In this document: positions 47,996 through 59,545 of the stretch, piece after piece
Numbering within the stretch: the stretch's first letter is position 1
Layout: every line of letters begins with the position of its first letter
DNA from: Undaria pinnatifida
Taxonomy: Eukaryota > Sar > Phaeophyceae > Laminariales > Alariaceae
DNA length: 64,000 nucleotides
Assembly: GCA_012845835.1 (NCBI GenBank)
Contig: JABAKD010000018.1
Coordinates: 1-64,000 of the forward strand
Reading direction: 5' to 3'
Made by a program: the position numbers and the translations under genes
Notes under the pieces: generated by a model
What the model was told of the DNA's origin: nothing
What the model saw: the letters and a program-made list of their open reading frames with translations, nothing else
The model's database searches: none

Positions 47996-49905
47996 GAGAA
48001 GGAGTGGGGATACCTTCGCCTAATCGCGGAACTATGCCCAAGCTACGGGGAGGTATACTCTACGGCAGCCCGTCCTTTCTCTGCAACGTTTTGTGTATCG
48101 TCCTTGTAACATGATGAGTAACAACATTATCTGTGACCTGAGTCTATGCTGATACTTATTGGTTCGTATTAAGTATGCCCGCGAAAAAAAAACAAACTCC
48201 GTGTTGTTGTATTTATCCTCATCTCTACGTAGAACCACGATACTCAGTTTACTCAAGGTAGTGACCACGAATCAAATAAAACTAGTGGTCTAGTCTACAG
48301 AGTCCATGTCTCAATAAAACGTAGTTGTTGATGTGTCCGGTGCGTATTTATCGCAGCGCGTGGAAGAGGCGAGTTTGTGTGTTTGGATTGTGGTATCCAA
48401 AAGTCTTGCAAACAGTTTTATTAGGAAGCATTAGGGACCTGATGTGACCTCGATATTACCGCGATATATTGATTATGGTTGCCTTCCGTCCATCGTAGTT
48501 ATCGGCAATTGCCGGTGTACAGGTGAAGTACCCATCCGGTGTTATGCTCGCTGCTCTCCGACAACGTGCAGAGCGTTTTGTTCATCATTCCAATCAATCG
48601 ATGTAGAACCCGTACCCGTGGCCCTTTTTTGGCAGTACGTAACACAAACGTTGACAATACGCCGACTCCCTACAGTCGCATCCAACCTACCGTCACTTCC
48701 AACTAGTCCATCCTATTTTTCTACCTTCCCATTGCAAGCTCAACGCAAGGCGCATCAGATTATCTTTATCTCTACAGCCTCCAGAATGCTATCTACTGCC
48801 GTCATTTTTTGGTCCATGCATCGTTCCGTGAATCAAATTGTCGTGCTTCCTCCACAGAAAAAAACACCGTTAGTTACATCTACTGACAACGGAGGCGACT
48901 AAGCATCATCAGGAGGGGTTTAAGCACACATATTTACGTCTAGACTATACCAATCCCAGCACAGATGACACCCGAGTTCGCACGAACCCCTGCTCGCAGC
49001 TGTTGTACTTTAACACAAGACTATATATCCACTTCTCAGTCAGGGAGTCAATGTTGGACCAGTGTTACTTGATAGATTTGTCCCATACCCAAAACAAAGA
49101 AAATACATGGTTGAAACATACTCACGACGGATATGAAGAGCTAGAACAAGTCGAAGCAGCAGAGACCTACCCCAGCAGCCGGTGCCGCCTCTTAGAAATT
49201 GGCTGACCTTCTCCAACAAATGAAACCGGTCTCTACTATGGCTGCTGACTATGTCTTCCGTGCGGATCTCTCTAAGATTCGTGGAGAACCCTCTCCGAGT
49301 TCCTTGCGCTAGCGGTATCGCTTGAAAATACCCAGACGTGTTGCATAAGATCCTCCGCTGGTTTTAGAAGCAGTCTTGACAGCAGGTAGGTGGCGAAGCT
49401 GCCCTTGCGCTATCTCGATGTTACCCTGACGTCGCACCACACGCCGCTTGTTTGTGAAATTCTTGCGCCGCCTGATATTTGTTGGCGAGGGTATTTACAG
49501 TTCGGGTATACCTGCTACTACTGGAATGGAAGAAAAGGAGACGCCACGCCAACAAAAAACACGCTGTGTGGATGTGGTGCAGCAGCAGTTCCTGCGCTAA
49601 CTTGACGTTGTAAGAACAGAAGAAGCGGCAGCCACAAAATTAGGGTGGGTACGTCCCTAACTGCTATGTGTCGCAGTTGCAGTACCAACAACCGTTGTGC
49701 TGCCCTCTGGATCACTTCCTACCGTTCAAAGTACATGGTGGGGTTTTACGAGTGAACACCGACGCTTAAATTACATTTTGCTCGAGGCCCTTGGTCCTGG
49801 GATGCTTCCTTGCCCCGGTCTACCTGCATTAAAAAACGCGCCGGAACCCCCTGGTTGACCGCAGCACAACCAACAACATAATACAATCGATAATCATATG
49901 GTAGA
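47996..49905. other. Sequence with no supported gene
   Basis: A 152-codon + frame at 48,444-48,902 is the longest. It is Ser/Thr/Pro-rich, with no recognisable domain. No dispersed family was recognised. Confidence 0.35.
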
Positions 49906-50262
49906 ATGTTTTTCCATCTAACCGTACAGGCAAAAAATTTTGTATTTCGACAACAACAGCAAAATGACCTCATCCCGCAGGGAGACGACGCGAGCACGAG
50001 ACCGATGCCGACCCTGGCATGGTCGGGAGAGACGAGCAAGGTGAGGCACGTCCAGGAAAAACCGCGCCGAAAAGTGTACCTCAGCTCGCGAGATACTTCG
50101 AAGACGTTCAAAACCTGTGGTTTAAATGGGACCCTTCGGCTTCTCTCGTGCAACTGCGACAACTGCCAACATGGTCCTCCATTAATTTACTACGTATTCT
50201 TGAACGAAGATTGTACCATGCCCGAATTTTACAGCCATAGCGAGAACGATACGATACCTTAA
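49906..50262 (+). CDS. Unrecognised open frames, possibly one frame-shifted exon
   Basis: Two overlapping + frames have protein-like composition. The first, from 49,906 (118 codons), is polar and basic in its middle. The second, 50,019-50,240, contains VPQLARYFEDVQNLWFKWD, a helical-looking stretch rich in aromatic and charged residues. The better-looking segments sit in different frames, so a single-base shift near 50,070 would join them into one reading. No family is recognised. Both could be chance. Confidence 0.2.
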   Translation: MFFHLTVQAKNFVFRQQQQNDLIPQGDDASTRPMPTLAWSGETSKVRHVQEKPRRKVYLSSRDTSKTFKTCGLNGTLRLLSCNCDNCQHGPPLIYYVFLNEDCTMPEFYSHSENDTIP

Positions 50263-50801
50263 ACACCGGGAGCTACGATATCGGGACTCTTGACTTTTCC
50301 ACGAAACGCCAGAACTCATCATGTCTTAATACTGATTGAGGGGTCCTGTGCGCCCAATAGTTCTACTCTGTATGATGAGGCAGTAGCGTTCATCTGGGGG
50401 AGGCGCGGGGCACGCAGTTTGGCGCAATAGGCCATTGCTGCATGCCCATGTTTTGAGGGTGGCTGTGACTACTACTGATACCCTCGGAGATATTGTTATC
50501 CTGGAAGTTGCCTTATTTTCGTCGCTGAAATTCAACTGACACGTTGCACAAGAAAAGGCCGTTCTCATCTACCGAGCAGTTTCCTGATAAAACTCATGTT
50601 TTTTTCAACGACAAGAATTGCTCTGCCCCGCATGAGACCTTGGGCCTGGCCTGAACTAGTAGATTTTTTTTTCACGTTTGCATGTAGCAGAAGAAGCAAG
50701 ACCAGGGTACCATGTATGTATTATTGAGATCGGTAGACTATAGAGCTTGCTGTGACGTTATGTACAAGATCCGCTTAGTCATGAAAAAATATATGTCGTG
50801 G

Positions 50802-50915
50802 GGACGTGCTACGAACGATATTATTGAAAGCAGTCGTAGAACTTTTTTTTAGCGAAAACGTTTTCGAATGACTGCGCTCCTCAAACAAAGACTACTCAAG
50901 TCTCGTAGGAACGCA
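50802..50915 (-). mobile_element. Family A MITE fragment (minus orientation)
   Basis: GACGTGCTACGAACGAT at the start, then GCGAAAACGTTTTCGAATGA and CTGCGCTCCTCAAACAAAG. These correspond to the reverse complement of the family A right end and the nearby CATTCAGAAACTG and GGAGCCC landmarks. Confidence 0.6.
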
Positions 50916-51060
50916 ATTTGTGCGTAAAAATACTACCTACAGTAGACACGTGCAGGCACTGATTAATCCCACGTTATATAGACTACAGGGGTGAAGAATA
51001 TGTTGTTCTGAGCTCCTCCTCTAAACTGCATGATGAGCAAAAAAAACATGTCGCCCGAAA

Positions 51061-51190
51061 CATGACTTAGCAGGCATTCTTCGTTCGCGCATCCCCGACC
51101 AACAGTTACATGCGCTCTGGTTCAATTTAAACACAACTCTTAAACTACCAAGCTAACGGATAGGTCCACACTTGAGGAGTTTAACCGGGG
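51061..51190 (+). repeat. Family C dispersed repeat, copy 4 (degenerate)
   Basis: CATGACTTAGCAGGCATTCT, TCGTTCGCGCATCCCCGACC and CACTTGAGGAGTTTAACCGG occur in the family order. The 3' part is lost. Confidence 0.65.
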
Positions 51191-51346
51191 TCCGCAGAAC
51201 GCTCGGCCGAAAAAGAGAGCAACACCTGGGTGCACCTGTTTTTGCGAAAGACCCCTCACTTTCTTGAGGAGGAGCTGTGTACTCCACCACCAACAACCCG
51301 AGATGGTATCCCTAACAATGCACATGAAACAGCCAATGATCAATGT

Positions 51347-51513
51347 CATGGCCTCTATCCTACGTATAAAACAAACCAAATGAGCGAAAAACGAAAAAAG
51401 TGAAAAATTCCGGCGATTCTGGGTTAAGAAGCCCTGTGAACTTCAGAAAAATACCAAAAATAATTGTGCAATAAAAGGCTACTTGAACCTATAGGTCTGT
51501 TGTAGCAGGGGTC
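51347..51513 (+). mobile_element. Family A MITE, degenerate right half
   Basis: CATGGCCTCTATCC, then TTCCGGCGATTCTGGGTTAA, GAAGCCCTGTGAACTTCAG and a worn terminus GTTGTAGCAGGGGTC match the family A right half. Confidence 0.5.
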
Positions 51514-52700
51514 TACGTGCGGTGGAGGTGAACCATGTATGTCCTTTATGAGGCTAGGCTCCTCAATTTGCTAGCTCTGTGCCTCATGTACAGTAGGATA
51601 TCGCGAGGAACAGATACAGCGGCATATGTATACGCCCAAGCCCCTGTCCAGTGAAGCTGAAGGAACTTATAAAGCTTACCCCCTAGACCCTCCGCGTGAC
51701 AATGATCAGAACGGTCGCCCCGCGCGTCGCATTTCTCTTTCTCTATCGCCGCCGTTCAGCTTTGGATTTAGGTCTTAAAGGTTCACCTCTAATCAACAAC
51801 AGTAGATTTGGGAATGGTTCTTCATGGTCAGCCTTCAACGTGCAGAAGCTCTAATGTAGTAACCTCTCGTGATCAGCCTTCCGGCCTAATTCATACAGGA
51901 AGTAAGTGGTTCTATGACCTGGCCTACCAGTCGTCGTCATCCGACATGGCCCTTGTTGTGCGGACGAACGAAAGACCTTATATTGCGGGGACGGTCGACC
52001 ATTTCTTTCGGTGAAATCATGTTCTGACCTAGGACTGTTGTGTCTATCTAAATGCATTAAGCCGGCAGTTATATTCGAAGACAAACTGATTCACGCATTC
52101 CTACCTGTACCTCAATGTGCATCGCTTCCACAGCAATAGAGCAGGAGTCCCAACTTCGATCAGGCAGCCTGCTGGCGGCCGAAGGGAAGTTCGAATTTCC
52201 TCGCGTGTACGCTGGTCGCCCATTATGAAAGGAGTTCGACGCCTCTCGATGCAGCCGATGAGCCACAAAGCAATTCCAATCAGCGGTACTCGAGCACGCA
52301 AATTGCTATATCTAGGTGGGCATGTATTCGCGGCATGGATGGGTCGACTATTTACTAATTCATGGAATATTTAGCGTGTACACTAAGCGCTTCTTTCAAA
52401 ACACCAACAATTTGCATTTCTTCCTCTCGTGCTCAATTGCGGTGACGTTGCATGACCACATCACCTCGCCTGTTGTATTTGGCAATACATATATATATAT
52501 ATCTTTGTCATAATTAGCGATGTCAGAAAATAATGGTAACTACATGATTGTACCTATCGATTGAAATATTCTATCTTGCGATCCATGTGCACTAACAAAC
52601 TATGAAGCTTTAACACGTTGTTTACCAAACGTGAAGACTGAGTTGCATACTACATCTATAATCAAACCTTCCAGAATAATAAACATTACCATGCAGGTGA
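51514..52700. other. Sequence with no supported gene
   Basis: Short frames on both strands at 51,808-52,374 overlap fully and show no recognisable domain. A short (TA)n tract lies at 52,489-52,501. Confidence 0.4.
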
Positions 52701-53219
52701 TTTAAAGGGATGTCGTCTTGCCACAACCGTCAGATTCGTTCTGTTTCATGGCTTGTAGTTTCCGCACACATATTGAAATGTACAGTCCCGCCCGCCCCCA
52801 GCCCTCCCCGCGCCCCCCCCCTCCGACCCCTCTTGTTCAAACGCCCCAACAAAAATTAAAAAAATACCAGAGTAGCAAACACTACCAGCCAGCTGATATT
52901 ATCTCATTATCTTTCTAGCCATCCATGCTGTAGCTCCAACCCATTTCCGCCCTCCTCCCTCCCCCCCCCCTCCCCTTTTTGTGTTCCCCCGCCCTGTTCG
53001 TTCAAACGCCCCACTTACAACCGAAATTGGCCAGAGTAATAAAGGCTTCTACGCAATAAATATCACGTCATTACCTTTCTAGCAATCCATGATGTAGCGT
53101 TCATTCATCCCCCTCCCCTCCCCCCCCCCTCCGCCCTCCAACGCCCCCTCCTTCCCCACCACCCGCACGATCGCCTAGACCTAGCACCGTGCGTATAGCA
53201 AGCCCCTACGTATATGATT
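52701..53219. repeat. C-rich repeat module left of the helicase remnant
   Basis: A segment with ACCGTCAGATT and GTTTCCGC landmarks (type G, 52,725-52,780) is followed by two units, at about 52,830 and 52,998, of TTCAAACGCCCCA, AGAGTA, ACGCAATAAATATCACGTCA and TTTCTAGCAATCCATGATGT, separated by poly-C/T tracts. The second unit continues with CGCCTAGACCTAGCACCGTG. It reappears at 54,597-54,800. Confidence 0.8.
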
Positions 53220-53224
53220 AATAT

Positions 53225-53300
53225 GCACGATCGGAGTATAACACACAATGCTGCAAATATGAGTTTAACCAAATCTTTGATCTCAAAGCTGGAGTGAATT
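53225..53300 (+). repeat. Family D micro-repeat, copy 3 (frame broken)
   Basis: CGATCGGAGTATAACACACA and then ATGAGTTTAACCAAATC. A one-base shift after the ATG puts the conserved core (here FDLKAGVN) out of frame with it. Confidence 0.6.
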
Positions 53301-53708
53301 TTAATATTATTCGAGCGAAGCGAGTTTCTAATCTACACCTGGGCCCCGCAATATAGGCTCACATGAAAAGGAAATGTTTTTGTGTGCGTGTCTTCGACTA
53401 AACTTGATTTTTGTTTGAAATCATTTGATTTCAGACTGCAGGTGTAGGCAGACCACCACGGAGCAACAAACCACACACAGCAGACCACACGGGCAAAAAC
53501 AGCAGCACACACCGCTCACACAGCCGGCACACAGCGCTCACACAGCGGGCAGCACACAGACAACGGGCGCAGCGGGCGACAATAGTGGCCAGCGGAGAGC
53601 GGGCATGGAGAGTGTGTGCCCGCTAGGGGTGTGTCCGCTGAGTGTATCTACTGCTGTCGCGTGGTGAGAGTAGGTCGTCATGGAGAGACGTCAGTCGGGG
53701 GCGATTGA

Positions 53709-54347
53709 CCCAAACTCGGTCCGTGCGCCAACGCCAGAAGGGCGACAGCAGACACGGCGGAGGGGCTTGAGAGGGACCTCTACGTAGCTAAGGGAGCCAA
53801 GGTCATGCTCACGAAGAACCTGTACCAACAAGGTGGACTCGTGAACGGCATTCGAGGCCAAATCGTCGAGTTGGTGTTTGCAGACGACGCGCCCCCGCCG
53901 GACCTCCCCCTTTACGTTGTCGTCAAGTTCAGAGGGTACTCAGGGGGGGAATGGTCGTCCCAGGAGATATATATAGGGTGTGTGCCGATTTCTCCCGTAG
54001 ACACTACTTGGCAGGAGGGGGGAACGCAGGTCAGGACGCAACTGCCGTTGAGGCTCTGCTGGGCGATCACTATGCACAAATCACAGGGGCAGACGTGAGG
54101 GAAGACCGTCATAGACTTGGGGCCGAAGGAGGCCTGCACGGGGCTTACTTTCGTCTGTCTTAGTAGGGCTAAAAGACTAGCGGACCTCATGGTAGAGCCA
54201 ATGAGTTTCGACAGGATAGGCAAGCTTGGAAACTCCGACACCATGAAAGCTAGGTTGCGGGAAGAGGTTAGGCTGGTGGACTTAGCACAAAGCACGCGGG
54301 GTAGGTACACAGGCATAGGCGTCTTCAACGCCGTCGCGGCCAACTAA
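53709..54347 (+). pseudogene. Pif1-like DNA helicase, C-terminal fragment with in-frame TGA
   Basis: The reading frame carries the C-terminal part of superfamily 1B Pif1-type helicases. In order it shows GLERDLYVAKGAKVMLTKNL, GLVNGIRGQIVEL, an insertion-like D/P-rich loop, a barrel-like VVVKF segment, and RLCWAITMHKSQGQT, then GKTVIDLGPKE, GLTFVCLSRAKRL and a basic/acidic tail ending at a TAA. Pif1 helicases unwind DNA 5'->3' in an ATP-dependent way. The nucleotide-binding N-terminal half (Walker A and B) is missing: only about 25 codons of family resemblance precede the conserved block, and a TGA closes the frame at 53,706. A second TGA at 54,096-54,098 falls between SQGQT and GKTVID, where family members have a sense codon. 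Hence it is a truncated, stop-containing remnant, whether of a cellular Pif1 paralogue or of a Helitron-type element. No Rep domain was found to decide between these. Confidence 0.85.
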
Positions 54348-54596
54348 AGACCACATCAATTGCAATGCAACAAACGTCACATCGGCTCTATTCCACCTGT
54401 GGTGCCCCTCGCAATCACACGAACCAATGGCCCGTGGACGCACACGTCTGACGACAGTTACATCTATCATCAATCAGCTGTCGCTCGTTTTACCGACAGC
54501 TATTGTATCGTATGTGACATAAACCTCCTGAAAACCATTTTCCCCCCCTCTCTCTTTTTCGCTTTTTATCTCGTATTTTTTCGTCGCTATCTCTTG
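54348..54596. other. Spacer after the helicase remnant
   Basis: No gene was seen. The sequence becomes C/T-rich towards 54,540 and enters the right-hand repeat module. Confidence 0.5.
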
Positions 54597-55320
54597 CTTA
54601 ACGCCCCACCTAATGTCCAAATCCGCCAAAGTAATAAACACTTCTACGCCCTGGATATCGCCTCATTATCTTTCTAGAGCCATCCATGCCGCTGCGACAT
54701 TTCCCACCACTCCCGCCACCGACGCCCCCTCCTCCCCCACCACCCGCACCATCGCCTAGACCTAGCACCACGCGTATAGCAAACCCCTACATCTATGCGA
54801 CATAAAGCCCCCCCCCCCCCTCCCCCCCCCCACCCCCCACCCCCCTGCTCCACCCCCCACCCAACTCCCCACCCCCTCGAATACTCCGCCCTCTACTCAC
54901 TGGTTGTACGACGTACAGGATATACATGATAGACTGATGCATTACTTCCAAAACCGTCACATTTATCCCCTAGAAGGATGAATGGTTTCCACGCATAGAT
55001 TGAGTGCCCCCCCCCCCCCCCCCCGCCCCGATGATAAAGTGGTGAACTCTTTCCAAAACCGTCAGATTTATCGCATTGAAGGATTTAGAGTTCCCACGCA
55101 CAAATTGAGCTGCCCCACCGCCCCGCCCCCAACCCCCCCACGCCCCCTTTTGATCAAATCAGGCCCCCACATGTCCTTAAAAACTCCGCCCTCCCCTCGC
55201 CCGTTATTCGACTTACAGGATTCACTTGGTAAACTGATGCATCTCCTTCCGCAGCTGTCAGATTTTGTCCCCCTCTGAAACGGGTTTTATAGTTTCCGCG
55301 CATAGACTGACTAACATCAC
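54597..55320. repeat. C-rich repeat module right of the helicase remnant
   Basis: Positions 54,597-54,800 repeat the left module in direct orientation (CTTAACGCCCCACC, AGTAATAAACACTTCTACGC, CATTATCTTTCTAG, CGCCTAGACCTAGCACCACG). After a poly-C block (54,808-54,870) come three type G units, at about 54,945, 55,040 and 55,240, with AAAACCGTCAGATTTATC and GTTTCCACGCATAGATTGA landmarks. Confidence 0.8.
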
Positions 55321-55399
55321 CCTGTTGACCGTGATAGCTACACTGTAGTTGCAAGGGGAGTCGCCGACCCATATCCTTAATGAGGACACACAACCCGTA

Positions 55400-55486
55400 A
55401 TACGCGCGATGGGAGTATCACACACAGCTTGCAAAGATGAGTCTTGACAAAATCCTCGATCTCACAGCTGGAGTGTATTTATTTTC
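55400..55486 (+). repeat. Family D micro-repeat, copy 4
   Basis: GCGCGATGGGAGTATCACAC, then ACAGCTTGCAAAG and an ATG at 55,437 reading MSLDKILDLTAGVYLFS, then a stop. It is close to copy 1 but the frame ends after 17 codons. Confidence 0.7.
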
Positions 55487-56551
55487 GTAATATATTGCAA
55501 CAGTTGTTTTGTTGTTGTGTTTTCGTGGGCCTCTGCTTCGATAGAGTAAGTAATATGTGGCGCTTTTTGCAAAGGTATATTTTCTCAAGTTATTCAGGGC
55601 ACACGCCTGTTCAATCATGTGGTTGCGACCTCGGGCCCGTGCTGCCTTCTGACACGTACGTGCTATCATACGATTGGTGTATTAATTAGTAGCATAGCGT
55701 ATACCATTTTTTGGGGCGAAATTATGTTATTAGAATATTCTAGACAGCAGGTCAGCTGGGAGTTCAACAAATTTTGGGTGGCGATAAGCATCTCTGCAAG
55801 CCGCGGGGTGAATTTGTGCGGACGGCGTCAACTAACTGTGTGTGATTAACGTTTGTTTTGATATAACAGCGCGGAAAGCAGCTACTTCTATTGCAGCTGG
55901 TACGGGAGCCGCAAAAACGCAATGCACGGGAAGCTGACGAGCGCTGCGGGTACCAGGTAATATTGATTCCAAGGCGCTAATATGGCACCAGGTACAACGG
56001 AAAGCAAGTTGGCTTCTACGGAAGGCGGGTGCGCAGGACATTCTGATGGCAGCAACCAGTATCTATCTGGCCGAGAGGGGGATTGTCCAGTACGGAAAAT
56101 CCCAATATCGTTCTTTGAAAGTACGTGATAAGCTCCATGCCCCACTGAAAAAATGTCGTCTTTTGATCATCATCGTTGTTTACCTGACACATGGCCGGAC
56201 AATCCTGTGAGAATGGGCTACTGCACGTGCAGTAGTAGCTGTATACTACCAGGCACTATACAAAAATGGAAACGCCAGACAACGTGGTTCCATAGACGTT
56301 TGAATCACCGCCATACAGAAAAACGTTTGATTGATTTCTGAAAAAAACTACCTCCTCCACCTTGGCAGGCATCGTTAGAATATTACTACTCCCAAAATGA
56401 ACACACCTCGGGCTGTGACATCGGATTGTCCATCGGGTGGGACGTTCGTTTTTTTTTGTTTCTCAAAGTCGTTTTGCTGGGTTGAAAAAAGCCTCTCAGA
56501 AGTATATTCTGCGCCACGTACAGCAAGCAAGCGTGTGCTTCAACCGGGGAC
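55487..56551. other. Sequence with no supported gene
   Basis: Only frames of 60-85 codons, overlapping on both strands. No element was recognised. Confidence 0.4.
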
Positions 56552-56868
56552 GGACGCGTGCTGCGCTAGCCGTGTAGTCTAGCGCATTTCGTCTCAAAAC
56601 GACTTCTGAATGAATGACTGAATGACTGAATGACGGGGGGGCTGCTTGACCCAAAAATCGTCGTAAACAAGCCATTTTTTTGCACGCTTATCGTTTGTAT
56701 GCATGCATAGCCTAGGCCTGCAATAGGATTATTAGTCTAGTCATCCCGTGGCAGTTTGTTTTTGCTCCACAAATCATTTTTCAGGAAGAGGTCTTAACCG
56801 TCTAAATTTTTGAGGAATCTCGGGAAAATAAAAACAACGGTTGGCACGCCTCTATCGTAGAAAGCGTC
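56552..56868 (-). mobile_element. Family A MITE, minus orientation (~317 bp)
   Basis: Termini GACGCGTGCTGCGCTAG and CCTCTATCGTAGAAAGCGTC form the inverted pair. The interior shows TGAATGACGGGG, CCTAGGCCTG and TTGAGGAATCTC as reverse complements of family landmarks. A short internal duplication (GAATGACT, three times) lengthens it. Confidence 0.75.
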
Positions 56869-57423
56869 GTGTGTATACAAGTACGCATGGTGGATCAAGC
56901 GGGGTTCGGAAGGACTGCCCTGTTTTACCTCGGGTCAGGGGTATGCGATGCGCGTATTTATGGCGCACACGAATGAAGTCAAAGCCAAGGCAGAAGTAGA
57001 ACATACCAAATGCAAATGATGAGCTCTAGGTCAGCAGTATATCCTCCACATGTAATGTGTGTTGTTAAGCCAGAGCGTCGTCACGGCTTAGCTTTGTAAC
57101 GTGCGAAGCCGATGCCTGAAACAAACAAAAAAACGAGCCGGGGGACTAGGTCTGCCGGGTGGCCTCGAGTTGGGGTATTATCCTTTCGAGGCTTTGAAGA
57201 CAACAACTGGGCGCGAGCAACCCAAAACACTCCATGTTACAGTATACGAGGTCGGTAGGCCACAGCTAGGTAGCGAGGTTGTGCAACGGGTCAACTGGGG
57301 GTGTTAACTAAAACAAACCTGGACCACGCTGCGACTGCATCTTTGGCATATCCGCTCTCTGACTATCAAGGGGGAGCTCTTCCATTCACCCGATATCATC
57401 GGAAGGTTAAAACTAAGAGTAGT
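56869..57423. other. Sequence with no supported gene
   Basis: A 68-codon + frame at 57,101-57,307 was the only notable one, and no domain was recognised. Confidence 0.4.
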
Positions 57424-57605
57424 ACCATTTTTTCAAGGGTTTTGTTGTGTATACCTAGGCCATGTTTTTGATCAACAGGTTGCAACGGCAGTCTTACTCA
57501 CATTCCGTTTAGAAACTGCGTGAGGTTTTGAGGTCTTGAGGTGTACGGAGCTCTTCAAGTGTGGGGTACTTCAGAAACAAAATGCTGCACGCCTCTGCCG
57601 CAACG
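57424..57605 (-). mobile_element. Family A MITE fragment (minus orientation)
   Basis: GTTGTGTATACCTAGGCCAT, a degenerate GGAGCTCTTCAAGTG segment and GCTGCACGCCTCTGCCG match the reverse complement of the left half of family A. The opposite terminus is missing. Confidence 0.5.
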
Positions 57606-57801
57606 CTGTATTACTAATATTAGTAATAGAGTGTTAAGACGCATGCTGAGATAGAGGAGAGGAGTATACCCCGTTGAGGCTGGGACAGATTCTGAACGCC
57701 AGGACTCAGTAAGTAACCCCTTTAAAGCCCAAGGAAACCCTCCCAGAGATACTAATTCCTGAAAAAGTTCCACCAAAAACGAGCTTCCAGTTGTAAAGAT
57801 G

Positions 57802-58066
57802 GACGCGTGCTACGATAATAGTCTAGAGGTGCACCGCTTTTTTTCTGGGGTTCGTCAATTTTGGGACAGCTTGAGAACTCTCCCCCAAAATTGATGTTGG
57901 AGAAAAATCAAGACTTCTACCGGAGAAAACGTGACATGGCCTAGGTACACAACAAGAACACGCCCCAAAAAATAAATGGCGTATTTTCGACGATTTTGGG
58001 TTAAGGAGCCCCGTCATTCAGAAACTGCTTCGGAAGAAAACTGCTGCATCTACCGTCGCACGCGTC
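57802..58066 (+). mobile_element. Family A MITE, full-length (~265 bp)
   Basis: It starts GACGCGTGCTACGAT and ends CATCTACCGTCGCACGCGTC. The interior GGGGTTCGTCAATTTTGG, CATGGCCTAGGTACACAACA, ATTTTCGACGATTTTGGG and TAAGGAGCCCCGTCATTCAG is close to the family consensus. Confidence 0.88.
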
Positions 58067-58252
58067 GAGGCATTAACCCCAAATCGTAGGGATTTGACAT
58101 AATACCAGGTACTAGTTTTGAATTGTTCATCGGGAAGGACTCCATATTTTCCCCCCAAACGTTTTGGTGGTGGTGGGAGGGGTATAGAGCTCCTTTACGG
58201 GAAGCCGAGCCATCCCGCCGTACGTAGGGGGGCAGCAGATTCTAATAATTGC

Positions 58253-58491
58253 TGAGCTCCTAGCATGAGGGAGCTAGTTCAATATCTCACCCCCCGAAGA
58301 ATGGCATCGAAGGCATTCGTTCGCGCAACCCGGCCAAGCGTCTGTGGGCACCCTAGTGTAGTCCTGAAACAAATAATACGCGTGAAAATTACCATACTAA
58401 CCGCTAGTCCTCACGTGAGGAGCTTAACCCGCCCGGTATACCTTTTTTGGCTCAAAAAATGCAACCCTTACCTTACCGTGGGATGGCTCAG
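58253..58491 (+). repeat. Family C dispersed repeat, copy 5
   Basis: TGAGCTCCTAGCATGAGGGA, AAGGCATTCGTTCGCGCAAC, AACAAATAATACGCGTG, CCTCACGTGAGGAGCTTAAC and ACCGTGGGATGGCTCAGAGC span the element in family order. Confidence 0.8.
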
Positions 58492-58602
58492 AGCGCCCCA
58501 TTACAAAAACAAATGGTGAAGCTTGACCGTCGCATGCCTCTTATATGCAGCTTGGGTGGGCTACGATAAGCGCTGTGCACTCTCCCTTGGTGCTAAAATT
58601 CC

Positions 58603-58895
58603 GACGCGTACTACGATAGAGGGGTGCACCAGTTCTTTTTTATCTGGGGTTCCTCAATTCACCAGCTTAAGACATGTCCCTTGAACAAACATTTTTTGAG
58701 AAAATTGAAATTGGTACTAAGTCTTGTACCAGCTGACAAAAAAATCTCATGGCCTACCTACACAACGAGAATCATAAAAAAAACAAAAATGGCCTATTGT
58801 TTATTTTTTTTCCAACGATTTGGGGTCAAGGAGCCCAGTCATTCAGAAACTGTCCATTTCATACCAAAAGTGCTACATCTATCGTAGCTTGCATC
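58603..58895 (+). mobile_element. Family A MITE, full-length (~293 bp)
   Basis: GACGCGTACTACGATAGA at the left and TCTATCGTAGCTTGCATC at the right form an 18-bp inverted pair with a few mismatches. The interior matches the copies at 57.8 and 60.95 kb throughout. Confidence 0.88.
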
Positions 58896-59159
58896 AGCCG
58901 CACCGCTACAATCATTGAGACCCTCGTGTCCCTACCATGCCGGGACGGATCGCGTCGGTTTTTCCCCGACCAGGCAGGCTTCGTGTGCTCCAACCGCGCA
59001 CGACGTGCCGTGCGAGGTGTTCGGCGAGTCGCATTGGAAATGGTGACTTGAACCCTATACTGAACATCGCATGTGAGGCGGATTTCCGCACCAGGTACCT
59101 TGTGCGCGTGTGCTTTCTCGGCCACGGTTGCGTAGTAGTGTGGCTGTTTAGGGCTCGGC

Positions 59160-59248
59160 GACGCATGCTACGATGGAGCTAGTGATTTTCGTCGATTTGT
59201 TTTCTGACCTTCGGGACTCCTCAAAACTCTTTAACCTTGAATCGTCAG
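59160..59248 (+). mobile_element. Family A MITE, left end only
   Basis: GACGCATGCTACGATGGAGC, then TTTTCGTCGATTTG and GGGACTCCTCAAAACTC match the left third of family A. The rest is absent, and a family B element follows within 50 bp. Confidence 0.55.
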
Positions 59249-59295
59249 AATATATATAGTTATTCCTATTTCGCGATAGGACTTGTGTCTATACA

Positions 59296-59545
59296 CCGCC
59301 AAGGCTACGGTATGGTATCATTGTGTTGTACCCCCTTTTTCACTGCCAAGGTCGAGTCACTTCGTCACCCGCACGATCGACTCTGTGGCTCACGGAAAAA
59401 AGGCGTTAGGCTATTTGCTTGGCGCGTCATAGCCTACTCGTCTTCCCTTTGTCATTTCCTGTCGCACAAAATAACAAAAAAACACCAAAAACGCCTGAGG
59501 CCCCAAGGGACACGGGGATCACTCGAGCGAGGGACCCCGAAACAA
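59296..59545 (+). repeat. Family B dispersed element, copy 7
   Basis: GCCAAGGCTACGGTATGG, GTACCCCCTTTTTTCACTGC, CTCTGTGGCTCACGG and the terminal hairpin GGATCACTCGAGCGAGGGAC occur in family order. Confidence 0.75.
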
